Origin: Novosphingobium colocasiae
GTDB lineage: Bacteria; Pseudomonadota; Alphaproteobacteria; Sphingomonadales; Sphingomonadaceae
Reading direction: 5' to 3'
Length of the DNA stretch: 59,886 nucleotides
NCBI RefSeq assembly: GCF_014652555.1
Contig: NZ_BMZA01000006.1
Location: 1 to 59,886 of the forward strand
This document shows positions 37,399 through 47,044 of this stretch, piece after piece. Every line of letters starts with the position of its first letter. The stretch's first letter is position 1. The translations under genes and the position numbers were made by a program. The notes under the pieces are model-generated. The model was not told the origin of the DNA. It saw nothing but the letters and a program-made list of their open reading frames with translations, and did no database searches.

Positions 37399-37664
37399 GG
37401 GTCTTTCCTCCATTCATCGCCCACCGGGATGGGGCGGGCCGTCGATAGAGACCTTCTGACCCTCATCCGCTGAACCAGCCGGGAACCGGGCTGACAGTTT
37501 CGGGTCATAAGTGTCGTTACCCGGCGACAAATGCGCAGGGTCTGCAACATGTTCCGTGGTTATCCCCCGCCTGCTCGCCCGTGAGGTGCGTTGGCCTTGC
37601 ATGCTGCGCTGCACCGTTCCATCTATGGAGAAGCGCGAAGCCCAGTTTCGCCTGAAAGGAGCGC

Positions 37665-38687
37665 ATGGCCCGAAAAGCTGCCCGTGCCGATCATGATCCG
37701 GCACAGTTTCGTCCCGACAAGCTTCGTCGGGCACGTATCGAGGTGGAGTTCGAGGAACCCACGCTTCTGGGCGCGGTGTTCGGGCAGTTCGACAGCAATC
37801 TGGTGCAGGTGGAAAACCGGCTCGGCGTCTATATCGCGGCGCGCGGCAACCGCATCCAGATCGAAGGCCCGGAGGATGCCGTGGCCCGTGCGCGGGATAC
37901 CCTGAAAGGCATGTACCAGCGGCTGGAACGCGGGCAGGACCTTGATTCCGGCGCGATCGAATCGCTGATTTCGATGTCGGCCGAACCCACGCTGGAAGGC
38001 ATCATCGCCGGCGATGGCGGCGCCCCGCCGATCATGATCCGCACCCGCAAGAAAACGATCGTGCCGCGTTCCGCCGCGCAGATCGAATATATGCGCGCGC
38101 TGGCCAAGAACGATCTGATCTTCGCGCTCGGCCCGGCGGGCACCGGCAAGACCTATATCGCCGTGGCGCAGGCGGTCAGCCAGTTGATGACCGGCTCGGT
38201 CCAGCGCCTGATCCTGTCGCGCCCGGCGGTGGAGGCCGGCGAAAAGCTGGGCTTCCTGCCCGGCGACATGAAGGACAAGGTCGATCCCTATCTGCGCCCG
38301 CTTTATGACGCGCTGTACGATTGCATGCCGCCCGAACAGGTCGAGCGTCGGCTGGAAAGCGGCGAGATCGAGGTTGCGCCGATCGCCTTCATGCGCGGTC
38401 GCACGCTGGCCGATGCCTTCGTCATCCTCGACGAAGCGCAGAACACCACGCGCGAACAGATGAAGATGTTCCTCACCCGCTTCGGCCAGAACAGCCGGAT
38501 GGTGGTCTGCGGGGACCCGCGCCAGGTTGATATTCCGGGGGGCGACAAGATGAGCGGGCTGGCCGATGCTGTCGGTCGGCTCGAAGGGGTCGAGAACATC
38601 GCCGTCGCGCGGTTCACCGCCGCCGATGTGGTGCGCCACCCGATCGTCGGCAGGATCGTCGAGGCTTACGAGGGCCCCGAGGCCTGA
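37665..38687 (+). CDS. PhoH family ATPase
   Basis: Cytoplasmic RNA/ATP-binding P-loop protein (340 residues). N-terminal KH-like segment ([20 protein letters not shown]) then the PhoH ATPase with Walker [34 protein letters not shown] and Walker [13 protein letters not shown]. Start ATG at 37665 behind AAAGGAGCGC. It heads the conserved phoH-ybeY-corC run, linking it to ribosome/rRNA quality control. Confidence 0.93.
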   Translation: MARKAARADHDPAQFRPDKLRRARIEVEFEEPTLLGAVFGQFDSNLVQVENRLGVYIAARGNRIQIEGPEDAVARARDTLKGMYQRLERGQDLDSGAIESLISMSAEPTLEGIIAGDGGAPPIMIRTRKKTIVPRSAAQIEYMRALAKNDLIFALGPAGTGKTYIAVAQAVSQLMTGSVQRLILSRPAVEAGEKLGFLPGDMKDKVDPYLRPLYDALYDCMPPEQVERRLESGEIEVAPIAFMRGRTLADAFVILDEAQNTTREQMKMFLTRFGQNSRMVVCGDPRQVDIPGGDKMSGLADAVGRLEGVENIAVARFTAADVVRHPIVGRIVEAYEGPEA

Positions 38688-38732
38688 CGCGGCCCGCCGT
38701 CGACAAGTCCGTCCCAGGATAGCAGCACCACC

Positions 38733-39239
38733 ATGGACCTCGAAATCGACATCGAAGCGCCGTGGCCCGCCGCGACCGACTGGGCTGACCTTGCCGGACG
38801 TGCACTGGAAGCGCTGGCGCAAGTCGCGCCGGAACTGGGCCAGGAGCGGTTGATCGCCAGCCTGCTGTTCACGTCGGACGCTGAGGTCCACACCCTCAAC
38901 CGCGAGTGGCGCGGCAAGGACAAGCCGACCAATGTGCTGTCCTTTCCCATGCTGGAACGCGATGATCTGCTTGATCTCAGCGATCGAGGCCCGCCCGAGA
39001 TGCTCGGCGATATCGCCCTCGCCTTCGAGACCTGCGCGCGCGAGGCGGCGGAAAAAGGCGTGTCGATCGAACACCATGCCGCGCACCTGATCGTCCACGG
39101 GCTGCTGCACCTTGCTGGATACGATCATGAGACCGGCGAAGCGGAGGCCGAGGCAATGGAAGCCCTCGAAACAAAGGCTCTTGCGATTTGTGGCATTGCC
39201 GACCCATATGGGGACCGCAATCAGGCTTCAGGGGAATAG
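38733..39239 (+). CDS. ybeY: Endoribonuclease YbeY
   Basis: Zinc-dependent RNase for 16S rRNA 3' maturation and ribosome quality control; 168 residues. Metal motif HGLLHLAGYDHETGEA (HGxLHLxGYDH) and the conserved NREWRGKDKPTNVLSFP. It follows phoH by 45 bases and precedes corC by 7. Confidence 0.95.
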   Translation: MDLEIDIEAPWPAATDWADLAGRALEALAQVAPELGQERLIASLLFTSDAEVHTLNREWRGKDKPTNVLSFPMLERDDLLDLSDRGPPEMLGDIALAFETCAREAAEKGVSIEHHAAHLIVHGLLHLAGYDHETGEAEAEAMEALETKALAICGIADPYGDRNQASGE

Positions 39240-39246
39240 ACGTTCG

Positions 39247-40170
39247 ATGGCCGAAAATGGCCGCAGCACCGAGCCCGGCTCGGGAGAAGGGGACAGTAGC
39301 GGCTCGCTGTGGCGCATCGTGCGCCGGCTGTTCCACGCCGAAGGCGACCAGACGCTCCGTTCTCAGCTTGAGGACGTCATCAACGAGCACGAGGGCGACG
39401 GCGAGGCCGGCGGCGCTTCGGGCGGCGACCTGTCGCCGCTGGAACGCCAGATGCTGCGCAACCTCCTGCACTTCAGCGAACACGATGCCGATGACGTGGC
39501 GGTGCCGCGCAAGCAGATCATCGCCGTGCCCGCTGCCGCCAGTTGGGACGCGGTGATCGAGGCTTTTGCCGAGCATGGCCACAGCCGCATGCCGGTCTAT
39601 GGCGATTCGCTCGACGAGATCCGGGGGATGATCCACATCAAGGATGTCTTCCCGATCCTCGCCGGGCATGCCGCCCCCCCGGAAGACTGGACCATCCTGT
39701 TGCGTCAGCCGCTCTATGTGCCGCAATCGCGCGGCGCGCTGGATGTCCTCGCCGACATGCGGGCCCAGCGCATTCACCTGGCGGTGGTGATCGACGAATA
39801 TTCCGGCACGGACGGGATCATCACCATCGAGGACCTCGTCGAGGAGATCGTCGGCGAGATCGAGGACGAGCACGACGACGCCCCCGAGGAATTGCTTGTG
39901 CCGCGCGAACACGGCATATGGGACGCCGATGCCCGCGCCGAACTGGACGATGTGGCGGACCGGATCGATCCGCGCCTCGCCGAAGTCGAGGAATCGGTCG
40001 ATACGCTGGGCGGCCTCGCCTTCGTGCTGGCCGGACAGGTCCCCGAAGTCGGTGCCCTGCTCGAACACGGCAGCGGCTGGCGCATCGAAGTCACCGAAGG
40101 CAATGAACGACATGTAACCCGGCTCCGGCTTCATCCTCCGCTAAGGGTGGGCGAGCCAGAGTCCGCCTGA
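39247..40170 (+). CDS. CorC/HlyC-type CBS-domain protein
   Basis: The 307-residue protein lacks the DUF21 membrane domain: it has two CBS domains (about 70-190, HSRMPVYGDSLDEIRGMIHI and IHLAVVIDEYSGTDGIITIEDLVEEIVGEI in part) and a C-terminal CorC_HlyC domain (AELDDVADRIDP, LGGLAFVLAGQVPEVG). This soluble form (CorC) is linked to magnesium/cobalt efflux and follows ybeY in many Proteobacteria. Start ATG at 39247. Often followed by lnt; here a LysR gene follows instead. Confidence 0.9.
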   Translation: MAENGRSTEPGSGEGDSSGSLWRIVRRLFHAEGDQTLRSQLEDVINEHEGDGEAGGASGGDLSPLERQMLRNLLHFSEHDADDVAVPRKQIIAVPAAASWDAVIEAFAEHGHSRMPVYGDSLDEIRGMIHIKDVFPILAGHAAPPEDWTILLRQPLYVPQSRGALDVLADMRAQRIHLAVVIDEYSGTDGIITIEDLVEEIVGEIEDEHDDAPEELLVPREHGIWDADARAELDDVADRIDPRLAEVEESVDTLGGLAFVLAGQVPEVGALLEHGSGWRIEVTEGNERHVTRLRLHPPLRVGEPESA

Positions 40171-40220
40171 GCCGAACGCGGCCACCGGCCGAACACCTTG
40201 AGAAAAGAAGTCCCGAACCC

Positions 40221-41105
40221 TTGCCAGTCCGCCGTCTCCCCCCCCTTCGCGCGCTCGAAGCCTTCGTCCGCGTCGTCCGCCTGGGCTCCGCCAAGGCGGC
40301 GGCGAACGAACTGGCGCTGTCGCCCTCGGCGCTGTCGCGCCGCGTCGCCGCGCTGGAGGAATTCACCGGCAAGCGGCTGTTCACCCGCCAGCATCAGGCG
40401 ATGAAGCTGACCGACGAGGGCCAGGCGTTCTACACCGCCATTGCCCCCAAGCTGGAGGAGCTGGCCGAAGCAGTAGAGGCGCAAGTCGATCGTGGCCAGG
40501 TCCTGCGGCTGCATCTGGGCACCCCGCCGCTGTTCGCCAGCCAGCGTATGTTTCCGCGCCTGCCCGAACTGCGCAAGCTGCACCCGCGCCTGCACATCGA
40601 CGTCGATACCGCCCCCCATTTCGAAGAGCGTGTGGGCGATACGCTGGATGCAGCGATCATGCTTTCGAAGGAGCCGGACCCCTCGTTTTATCAACTCCGG
40701 CTCGATCGCAACAAGGTCTACGCCATCGTCTCCAAGGAACTGGCGCGCGAGATCGGCGAGGCGCCGGACGAGTCGGTGCTGTCGAAGCAGACGTTCATCG
40801 TTCACAGTGACCTGCCCGAAAGCCTTGAGGCTTGGAAGGCAGCGATCGGCCTGCCCAAGCTGGAACCCGCAGCAGTCGACCGCCTCGATTCGGGCCAGCT
40901 CACGCTGGAAGCGGCCGCGCAGGGCCTCGGCATCGCCATCATGCACGACGACCACTTGCGCCGCTCGCACGACGACCGGCTGGCCCGGCTCTACGATATC
41001 GATGTCGACAGCCCCTACAGCTACTGGTTCATCTGCAAGCCCAAGGCGCTGGAATCGCGCCCGGTGCGCATTTTCCACGAGTGGCTGATGCAGGCCGGGC
41101 TATAG
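40221..41105 (+). CDS. LysR-family transcriptional regulator (GcvA-like)
   Basis: The 294-residue regulator starts at a TTG (40221) preceded by AAAGAAG. N-terminal winged HTH (LRALEAFVRVVRLGSAKAAANELALSPSALSRRVAALE, shown by key parts LGSAKAAANELALSPSALSR), then a substrate-binding domain with LGTPPLFASQRMFPRLPEL and GLGIAIMHDD. It lies 50 bases after corC, so it may be read from the phoH promoter. No divergent target gene is next to it; its regulon is unknown. Confidence 0.88.
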   Translation: MPVRRLPPLRALEAFVRVVRLGSAKAAANELALSPSALSRRVAALEEFTGKRLFTRQHQAMKLTDEGQAFYTAIAPKLEELAEAVEAQVDRGQVLRLHLGTPPLFASQRMFPRLPELRKLHPRLHIDVDTAPHFEERVGDTLDAAIMLSKEPDPSFYQLRLDRNKVYAIVSKELAREIGEAPDESVLSKQTFIVHSDLPESLEAWKAAIGLPKLEPAAVDRLDSGQLTLEAAAQGLGIAIMHDDHLRRSHDDRLARLYDIDVDSPYSYWFICKPKALESRPVRIFHEWLMQAGL

Positions 41106-41112
41106 ACCCCGC

Positions 41113-41132
41113 GCCCGCCCTGCCGGGCGGGC
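41113..41132. terminator. Bidirectional hairpin between lysR and bactofilin genes
   Basis: GCCCGCCC (41113-41120) and GGGCGGGC (41125-41132) with loop TGCC separate two convergent genes. Stem is strong but no clear T run follows, so termination is plausible rather than certain. Confidence 0.5.
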
Positions 41133-41139
41133 TACCACG

Positions 41140-41550
41140 CTATTCCGCCGCCGTCAGGATCAGCTCAGCCTCTGGCCGGGCGGTCAATGCTATGGCGGGG
41201 GCGGCTTCGGCACCGCCCGGCTTGAGCGTGCCGGCAAGCTGCGCGCCCAGCTCCATGGTCAGCGTTTCATAGGACACGTCGCCCTCGATCCGGGCGGTGG
41301 CGAGGATCACCACGTCGCGGGCGGTCACGATGCCGCGCAGGGTGCCGGCCAGCCGCACCGTCTCGGCGCGCACAGTGCCGATGATCGTGCTCCGTTCGCC
41401 CTGGACCAGGCCATGGCAGGCGACATCGCCTTCGATCCGGCCTTCGACGTGAATATCGGCATCGGCGCGGATATCGCCGGTGATGGCCGTATCCGGGCCG
41501 AGCATCGAAAACGAGGATGCGCCGCGCGGCGCACCCGATTGCCGGGCCAT
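41140..41550 (-). CDS. Bactofilin
   Basis: A 136-residue polymer-forming cytoskeletal protein: SFSMLGPDTAITGDIRADAD followed by the beta-helical repeat VEGRIEGDVACHGLV, STIIGTVRAETVRLAGTLRG and ARIEGDVSYETLTMELGAQL. Bactofilins form filaments at the membrane and position cell-wall enzymes. It starts one base after the stop of the M23 peptidase gene, the classic alphaproteobacterial peptidase-bactofilin operon. Confidence 0.92.
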   Translation of the reverse strand: MARQSGAPRGASSFSMLGPDTAITGDIRADADIHVEGRIEGDVACHGLVQGERSTIIGTVRAETVRLAGTLRGIVTARDVVILATARIEGDVSYETLTMELGAQLAGTLKPGGAEAAPAIALTARPEAELILTAAE

Positions 41551-41551
41551 C

Positions 41552-42688
41552 TTATCCGACCTGCTGCTGAACACGGCGCGCTGCCTCCAGGAACGGGCGC
41601 GGGTTGACCGGCCGGTCGTTGATGCGCACTTCGAAGTGCAGGTGCGATCCCGTCGAACGTCCGGTGCTGCCCATCGCCGCGATCGCGGTCCCGGCATCGA
41701 CTTCCTGGCCGACGAGGGCACCGAAGCGCGAAAGGTGGGCGTAGCGGGTCATCAGGCCGTTGCCGTGATCGATCTCGATGCAGTTGCCGTAGCCCTGCTT
41801 CTGGCCGACGAAGCTGACGCGGCCCTTGGCGGCGGCGTAGATCGGCGAGCCCATCGGGCCGGGAAAATCGAGCCCGGCGTGGAATGCCGCGCCGCCGGTG
41901 AACGGATCGGCGCGGTACCCATAGCTGGACGAGACATAAGCGACATGCGCCGGGCTCACCTGCGGGATCGATTCAAGGCCGTTTTCCAGCGCATCCATCC
42001 GCGCCAGGCTGGCACCGAGTCGCTGGAACCGCGAATCGAGCGAACCGTCGCTGCCGGTGGCAAGGCGCAGGAACGGGCCGCCCTCGGCGCGGGCATTGCC
42101 CATAATCATCGCGTTGGGATTAAGGCCGAGGCGGCGGATCGAGGCCATCGCCATCTGCGAGCGGCGGTCGGCATAACGGGTCAGCCGTTCGACGAAGGCA
42201 AGCTGATCGGCTTCGATGCGCGCAAGCTTGCCCGCTTCGGGCAGCGCCATGCTGACCTTCTTGACCGTCTGCGCGGCTTCACCGCTGCTGTCGGAGACGG
42301 TTTCGCCCTGCTGCTTGTCCTTGGGCAGATCGCCGATGTGGGCTTCGACCATCTGTTCGATGAATTGCTGGCGGCGGGCCAGGTCGCTGGCTACCGAATC
42401 GATGCCTTCGCGGTATTGGGCAACGCGGCTTTCGGCGGTGGTCACCTTGGCCTCGCGATCGAGCAGCGCGGCCTGTTCACTGGTGGCGCTGAGCCGGGCG
42501 AAGGCCATCGTGCCCATCGCCCCGGTCCAGACTACGCCGAGGCCCGCGACCAGACACACCGCAGAAAGCTGCAGCCGGCTGGAAATCCGGATGAATCGGA
42601 CTTGCCCCTGCGAGCGCATGATGAGCTCGCGGTCCGGAAACGCGGCCTTCAGGCGCGCGACCAAAGCCCCCGCAGATGGTAACTTCAA
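41552..42688 (-). CDS. Membrane-anchored M23 (LytM) peptidase
   Basis: The 378-residue protein has a cytoplasmic N-terminus, one membrane helix (about 42-62, LQLSAVCLVAGLGVVWTGAM), a coiled-coil periplasmic stalk (about 70-130) and a C-terminal M23 endopeptidase with YGYRADPFTGGAAFHAGLDF (HxxxD) and GSHLHFEVR (HxH). Both zinc and catalytic His are present, so it should be an active D,D-endopeptidase. The start is TTG (42688); an ATG 23 codons in is possible but would remove a conserved N-terminus. Forms a unit with bactofilin, which probably recruits it to sites of curved or localised growth. Confidence 0.9.
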   Translation of the reverse strand: MKLPSAGALVARLKAAFPDRELIMRSQGQVRFIRISSRLQLSAVCLVAGLGVVWTGAMGTMAFARLSATSEQAALLDREAKVTTAESRVAQYREGIDSVASDLARRQQFIEQMVEAHIGDLPKDKQQGETVSDSSGEAAQTVKKVSMALPEAGKLARIEADQLAFVERLTRYADRRSQMAMASIRRLGLNPNAMIMGNARAEGGPFLRLATGSDGSLDSRFQRLGASLARMDALENGLESIPQVSPAHVAYVSSSYGYRADPFTGGAAFHAGLDFPGPMGSPIYAAAKGRVSFVGQKQGYGNCIEIDHGNGLMTRYAHLSRFGALVGQEVDAGTAIAAMGSTGRSTGSHLHFEVRINDRPVNPRPFLEAARRVQQQVG

Positions 42689-42761
42689 AACGACCCCGTA
42701 TGTCCGTGAGTTTATGTACCCGTCCCGAGGCGGCGCGGTAGCAGCAGGGGGGAGGCGTGGC

Positions 42762-42852
42762 GAATCGACTCCTCGCGCGAATCTGGCAAAACACGACGAA
42801 TCGAGACCGGACGGCGATGAGCCGAGGGAGCCCGGCCAAGGTTACGCGAATC
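42762..42852. promoter_or_regulatory. Cluster of five GANTC sites
   Basis: GAATC or GACTC occurs at 42762, 42767, 42779, 42798 and 42848, all between the divergent M23 and proA genes. GANTC is the CcrM methylation site in Alphaproteobacteria; at this base composition I would expect one per roughly 300 bases. The cluster suggests methylation-sensitive (CcrM/GcrA-type) control of the M23-bactofilin promoter. Confidence 0.45.
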
Positions 42853-42929
42853 GATTGAAATTGCCCGCCCCGCGCACCCAAGCCCGGTGTTGCGGTGACA
42901 TTTGTGTCAGGTGGTGGTAGGCGCGGCGG

Positions 42930-44231
42930 ATGACCGTCGAAACCCTTCTCTCCGCCGCCACGCCGGTCGAAGCCGGCACCAGCGATCCTGCCGCGCTGGT
43001 CGAGGCGATGGCCCTTGCCGGCCGTGCTGCCCAGCGCGATCTGGCGCGGTTGAGCGATGACCAAAAGGCAACTGCCCTGCGCGCCGCCGCCGCCGCCTTG
43101 CGCGCCGCCGCGCCGCAGATTCTGGAAGCCAATGCCCGCGATATCGCCGCCGGTGAAGCCAACGGCCTGACCCCGGCGCTGCTTGACCGGTTGCGGCTGG
43201 ACGCCGGGCGGCTGGCGGGCATCGCCGATGCCATCGACCAGGTGGCCGGCCTGCCCGATCCGGTGGGGGAAGTGATCGCCACCAGCGAACGGCCGAACGG
43301 CCTGCGCCTCAGCCGCGTGCGCATTCCCATCGGGCTGATCGGCATCATCTACGAAAGCCGCCCGAACGTCACCGCCGATGCCGCCGCGCTGTGCCTGCGA
43401 TCGGGCAACGCGGTGCTGTTGCGCGGCGGCAGCGAGGCGGTCCATTCGAACCGGGCGATCCTGGCGGCGATGGTATCCGGGCTGACCGCCGCCGGCGTGC
43501 CCGAAGCGGCAGTGCAACTGGTGCCGACGCAGGACCGCGCCGTGGTGGGCGCGATGCTGACGGCGGCGGGGCTGATCGACATGATCGTGCCGCGCGGCGG
43601 CAAAAGCCTGGTGGCGCGGGTGCAGGCCGATGCGCGGGTGCCGGTGCTCGCGCACCTCGATGGCATCTGCCACACCTACATCCACGAAAGCGCCGATCCG
43701 GCGATGGCCAAGGCGCTGGCGCTGAACGCCAAGTTGCGCCGCACCGGCATCTGCGGGGCGATGGAGACGCTGCTCCTTGACGCGCGGTTCCCGGCTTCGG
43801 GCGATGTCGTGGCGGCGCTGCTCGATGGCGGCTGCGAAGTGCGCGGCGATGCCCGGGCGCAGGCGCTCGATCCGCGCATTGCCCCCGCCAGCGCCGAGGA
43901 CTGGGACACCGAATACCTTGATGCGATCCTGTCGGTCGCGGTGGTGGACGGACTGGACGTCGCGCTCGATCACATCGCCGCGCATTCTTCGGCCCATACC
44001 GACGCCATCGTCACCGCTGACGATGCGGTGGCCGAGCGGTTCCTGGCCGAAGTGGACAGCGCGATCGTTATGGTCAACGCCTCCAGCCAGTTCGCCGATG
44101 GCGGCGAATTCGGCCTTGGCGCGGAGATCGGCATCGCTACCGGCCGGCTGCACGCCCGCGGCCCGGTCGCGCTCGAAGGGCTGACGACGTACAAGTGGCT
44201 GGTGCGCGGGACCGGTCAGGCTCGGCCCTGA
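42930..44231 (+). CDS. proA: Gamma-glutamyl phosphate reductase
   Basis: Second enzyme of proline synthesis, NADPH-dependent, aldehyde-dehydrogenase fold. The 433-residue protein has [28 protein letters not shown], the catalytic Cys in [14 protein letters not shown] (about 275) and the late [15 protein letters not shown]. It overlaps the nadD frame by 37 bases. proB is not adjacent. Confidence 0.96.
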   Translation: MTVETLLSAATPVEAGTSDPAALVEAMALAGRAAQRDLARLSDDQKATALRAAAAALRAAAPQILEANARDIAAGEANGLTPALLDRLRLDAGRLAGIADAIDQVAGLPDPVGEVIATSERPNGLRLSRVRIPIGLIGIIYESRPNVTADAAALCLRSGNAVLLRGGSEAVHSNRAILAAMVSGLTAAGVPEAAVQLVPTQDRAVVGAMLTAAGLIDMIVPRGGKSLVARVQADARVPVLAHLDGICHTYIHESADPAMAKALALNAKLRRTGICGAMETLLLDARFPASGDVVAALLDGGCEVRGDARAQALDPRIAPASAEDWDTEYLDAILSVAVVDGLDVALDHIAAHSSAHTDAIVTADDAVAERFLAEVDSAIVMVNASSQFADGGEFGLGAEIGIATGRLHARGPVALEGLTTYKWLVRGTGQARP

Positions 44232-44953
44232 CCAAGGCTGCGTCCGATCGCCCGGCGCGATCCGGGCGCTGGCTGACCGGCCTGATGGGCGGCAGCTTCA
44301 ACCCTGCGCACGCCGGACACCGCCATGTCTCGCTGGCGGCGCTCGCTGCGCTGGGGCTGGACGAGGTGTGGTGGCTGGTCTCTCCCGGCAATCCGCTCAA
44401 GCCGGTGGCGGGCATGGCCCCCCTGCCCGCGCGCTTCGCATCGGCCCGGCGGCAGGCCCGCCGCGCGCCGATCCGGGTGACCGCGATCGAGCGGGAACTG
44501 GGCACGCGCTTTACCGTCGACACGCTGCGGGCGCTGGTGCGGCGCTATCCCCGGCGGCGCTTCGTATGGCTGATGGGGGCGGACAATCTCGCCCAGTTGC
44601 ACCGCTGGAAGGACTGGCGGACGATCGCCCGGACGATGCCGATTGCGGTCATCGCGCGTCCGGGCTATGATGCTGCTGCCTACGCGAGCCCCGCGATGGC
44701 CTGGCTGGGTCGCTACCGGATGCCCCAGTCCAGCCTGAACCATCCGGATAAGCGGAGCGCGCCTGCGCTGGTGACATTGCGATTCGACCCCGATACGCGG
44801 TCGGCCACGGCTCTACGCCGGGCAGACCCCGACTGGGCTCGCGGACTCATATCAGGGTCTTTGCGCGCGGGGTCTTTACGCGATGGTGTCACGCACAACC
44901 CCATCACGGCATCCACCGAAATCGGATCGGTCCAACTCGGTTCGGTAGCGTGA
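44195..44953 (+). CDS. nadD: Nicotinate-nucleotide adenylyltransferase
   Basis: Joins nicotinate mononucleotide with ATP in NAD synthesis. The 252-residue frame has the nucleotidyltransferase motif [30 protein letters not shown] and [19 protein letters not shown] (split: [15 protein letters not shown]). No ATG suits the N-terminus, so I use the GTG at 44195, inside the proA 3' end. After the usual end near [12 protein letters not shown] the frame runs about 35 further residues of atypical composition ([16 protein letters not shown]), perhaps a drifted stop codon. Confidence 0.9.
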   Translation: MAGARDRSGSALTKAASDRPARSGRWLTGLMGGSFNPAHAGHRHVSLAALAALGLDEVWWLVSPGNPLKPVAGMAPLPARFASARRQARRAPIRVTAIERELGTRFTVDTLRALVRRYPRRRFVWLMGADNLAQLHRWKDWRTIARTMPIAVIARPGYDAAAYASPAMAWLGRYRMPQSSLNHPDKRSAPALVTLRFDPDTRSATALRRADPDWARGLISGSLRAGSLRDGVTHNPITASTEIGSVQLGSVA

Positions 44954-45083
44954 GCGGGCTTACCAGCCAGATCAGCACGCCTTCCCCAACACGCAGCATG
45001 ATCGCACGCGGATCGTCCGGGCACCTCGGGGTGGGGCCCGGCCCTGATGCGTTCGATCCCCGAAAGGAGCACATAATAACCTG

Positions 45084-45485
45084 ATGCCACAGGCACAGAT
45101 AGATCCGGCCAGTACCGGCACCACACCTCCCGCCAGCCCGGTTGCGGACGATCCGCAACTGGCGCTGATCCTGCAATCGCTTGACGACGATCAGGCGCAG
45201 GACATCGTGACCATCGATCTCCAGGGTAAATCGAGCATTGCCGATACCATGGTGATCGCCAGCGGCCGGTCCACGCGGCAGGTTGCGGCCATGGCCCAGA
45301 AGCTGGGCGAACGCCTCAAACGCGGCGGCTTCGGCGGCCCGCGCATCGAAGGCCTGCCGGCGGCAGACTGGGTGCTGGTCGATGGCGGCAGCGTCGTCGT
45401 CCACCTGTTCCGCCCCGAAGTGCGCAGCTTCTACAACCTGGAACGGATGTGGGGCTTCGGCGAAGGCGCTGCCGGCGCGGCGTGA
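45084..45485 (+). CDS. rsfS: Ribosomal silencing factor RsfS
   Basis: The 133-residue protein binds L14 and blocks subunit joining in starvation. Iojap-family signs: QDIVTIDLQGKSSIADTMVIASGRSTRQV (key part DTMVIASGRS), ADWVLVDGGSVVVHLFRPEVRSFYNLERMW (key part VVHLFRPEVRSFYNLE). The first 20 residues are a Pro/Ala/Thr extension. Sits between nadD and rlmH in the conserved order. Confidence 0.95.
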   Translation: MPQAQIDPASTGTTPPASPVADDPQLALILQSLDDDQAQDIVTIDLQGKSSIADTMVIASGRSTRQVAAMAQKLGERLKRGGFGGPRIEGLPAADWVLVDGGSVVVHLFRPEVRSFYNLERMWGFGEGAAGAA

Positions 45486-45498
45486 TGCCGCGATAGAC

Positions 45499-45519
45499 CC
45501 GGCCGAAAGGTTCGGCCGG
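45499..45519 (+). terminator. Hairpin between rsfS and rlmH
   Basis: CCGGCCGAA (45499-45507) and TTCGGCCGG (45511-45519) with loop AGG, without a T run. It may moderate read-through or protect the rsfS 3' end. Confidence 0.5.
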
Positions 45520-45571
45520 TCAGGGAAAGGATGAACCGCGCGAGGGTCTGCCCTCCTTGCGCGAAAGGCCC

Positions 45572-45997
45572 ATGCTGCTGCACATCATCGCCCGCGGAAA
45601 GATCGCCCGGTCGCCCGAGGAAGCGCTGCTCGATCGCTATGCCCGGCGCATCACCTGGCCCTTCCGCCATACCGAACTGCCCGACACCGGCGGCAAGGTG
45701 CCGCCGCCTTCACAGACCCCGGTGCGCGAAGTGCTGCTGGACGAACGCGGCAAGGCGCTGTCCTCGGAAGAGTTCGCCGCCCTGCTCGGCCGCTGGCGCG
45801 ACGAGGGCGTGCGCGAATGCCGCTTCCTGATCGGCGCGGCGGACGGCCACGGCGATGAAGCGCGCGCGAAGGCAGACCTTCTGCTGTGCTTCGGCCAGAT
45901 GACCTGGCCCCACCTGATGGCCCGCGCGATGCTCGCCGAACAGCTCTGGCGCGCGACGAGCATCCTGGCGGGGCATCCGTATCATCGGGCGGGATAA
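45572..45997 (+). CDS. rlmH: 23S rRNA (pseudouridine-1915) N3-methyltransferase
   Basis: SPOUT methyltransferase of 141 residues. Conserved MLLHIIARGKIARSPEEAL, LDERGKALSSEEFA, FLIGAADGHGDEARAKADLL (part) and the C-terminal GHPYHRA that contacts SAM and rRNA. Start ATG at 45572 behind GCGAAAGGCCC. In relatives an envelope peptidase gene often follows; here an accessory gene is inserted instead. Confidence 0.96.
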   Translation: MLLHIIARGKIARSPEEALLDRYARRITWPFRHTELPDTGGKVPPPSQTPVREVLLDERGKALSSEEFAALLGRWRDEGVRECRFLIGAADGHGDEARAKADLLLCFGQMTWPHLMARAMLAEQLWRATSILAGHPYHRAG

Positions 45998-46017
45998 TTT
46001 ATAGTGTCAACCTACCG

Positions 46018-47010
46018 TCACAGCGCGTCTCGCGGTGACCAAGCTGCCGCATCCAGCGCCTTGATGCGATTCACAAATACGCGGTAAAGTTCGTTCAGCC
46101 GTTCAGCGAGCCAAGCGTGTTGACGGGACCAGTCAGCTTGGTCCTCCGGGTCCGAATCGTTGAGGGGCAGGGAGATGCGAGTATCCCTACCTTCTGGTAG
46201 TTCCTCCCATTGCAGCGAATAGCCCAACGCGGATTCGATTTGCGACTTCTGCTCATGCAGCAGGTGGAAGAAAGCTTTTGAATCCGCATTGGAAATGTAG
46301 ATCTCGGCTCGGATCTGCCGCTTCGGCCGAGACATCGATGCATTGAGCCCAAAGCCGCTCCGACCGATGGAATATGACATCCAGGATTGGGGCTGTGCTT
46401 TGCGTTCGCGAGCCAACGGGCCAGCTTGGGCCTTGAGGACGCCGCCCAGCGCGTCCCAGTAAGCCAGTTGAAGAGCCTTTGTGCTCGTGAGTTCTGTCTC
46501 GTCGATCGCGCGAGCAGCCTGAGTGACGAGCTTATTCCAGTTATTCGGCTTGGATACGATGTTGAATCGCGGCGCGGCGGGCGATTCGCCGATCCGCCAC
46601 AGTTCCACTTCGACACCGAAAAACCGAAAAGTTTCGTCCGTAATGCGGTTCAGCCAGTCGAGCGTCGATCGATGCTCCTCGGTGAAGCGCGCGGCTATCC
46701 AGACGATCGTTACGGCCTCCAAGCCCGATGCGTACGTCAGCAACTGTCCGAGATGGCCGTGATCGGTGCGTTCCAGTTGGTTTTCGATGAGAACCCACGC
46801 ATTCGTTCCAATATCCTTGCACAAAATATCGGCGCGAAAGGGGCCGACAGCTTTTTCCTGCGCTTCCAGTTCCAGCTCAAGCCCGAGCGTCTCGCCAAGG
46901 GTCAGGAGGTTCTCCTCGCGTGCAAGCCATGGCGTGAAATGTGACGATTCGCTCATCCAGATGTCGCGAAGTTCAACCTTCATCAGCTTGCCGAGATCAT
47001 AATCGCTCAT
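46018..47010 (-). CDS. DUF4268-family protein, putative PD-(D/E)XK nuclease
   Basis: The 330-residue protein starts MSDYDLGKLMKVELRDIW at 47010 behind GGGGGGCGAA. Its N-terminal half has FRADILCKDIGT and WVLIENQLERTDHGHLGQLLTYASGL, with Asp and Glu-x-Gln spacing like a PD-(D/E)XK nuclease core; the C-terminal half is the DUF4268 region (RAEIYISNADSKAFFHLL, LQWEELPEGRDTRISL). Such proteins occur in defence islands and near restriction systems, but no mechanism is established. Lower GC and less biased codon use than its neighbours suggest recent acquisition. A defence role is inference. Confidence 0.8.
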   Translation of the reverse strand: MSDYDLGKLMKVELRDIWMSESSHFTPWLAREENLLTLGETLGLELELEAQEKAVGPFRADILCKDIGTNAWVLIENQLERTDHGHLGQLLTYASGLEAVTIVWIAARFTEEHRSTLDWLNRITDETFRFFGVEVELWRIGESPAAPRFNIVSKPNNWNKLVTQAARAIDETELTSTKALQLAYWDALGGVLKAQAGPLARERKAQPQSWMSYSIGRSGFGLNASMSRPKRQIRAEIYISNADSKAFFHLLHEQKSQIESALGYSLQWEELPEGRDTRISLPLNDSDPEDQADWSRQHAWLAERLNELYRVFVNRIKALDAAAWSPRDAL

Positions 47011-47044
47011 TTCGCCCCCCTGAAAACCATCTTAGCGGATCGCC

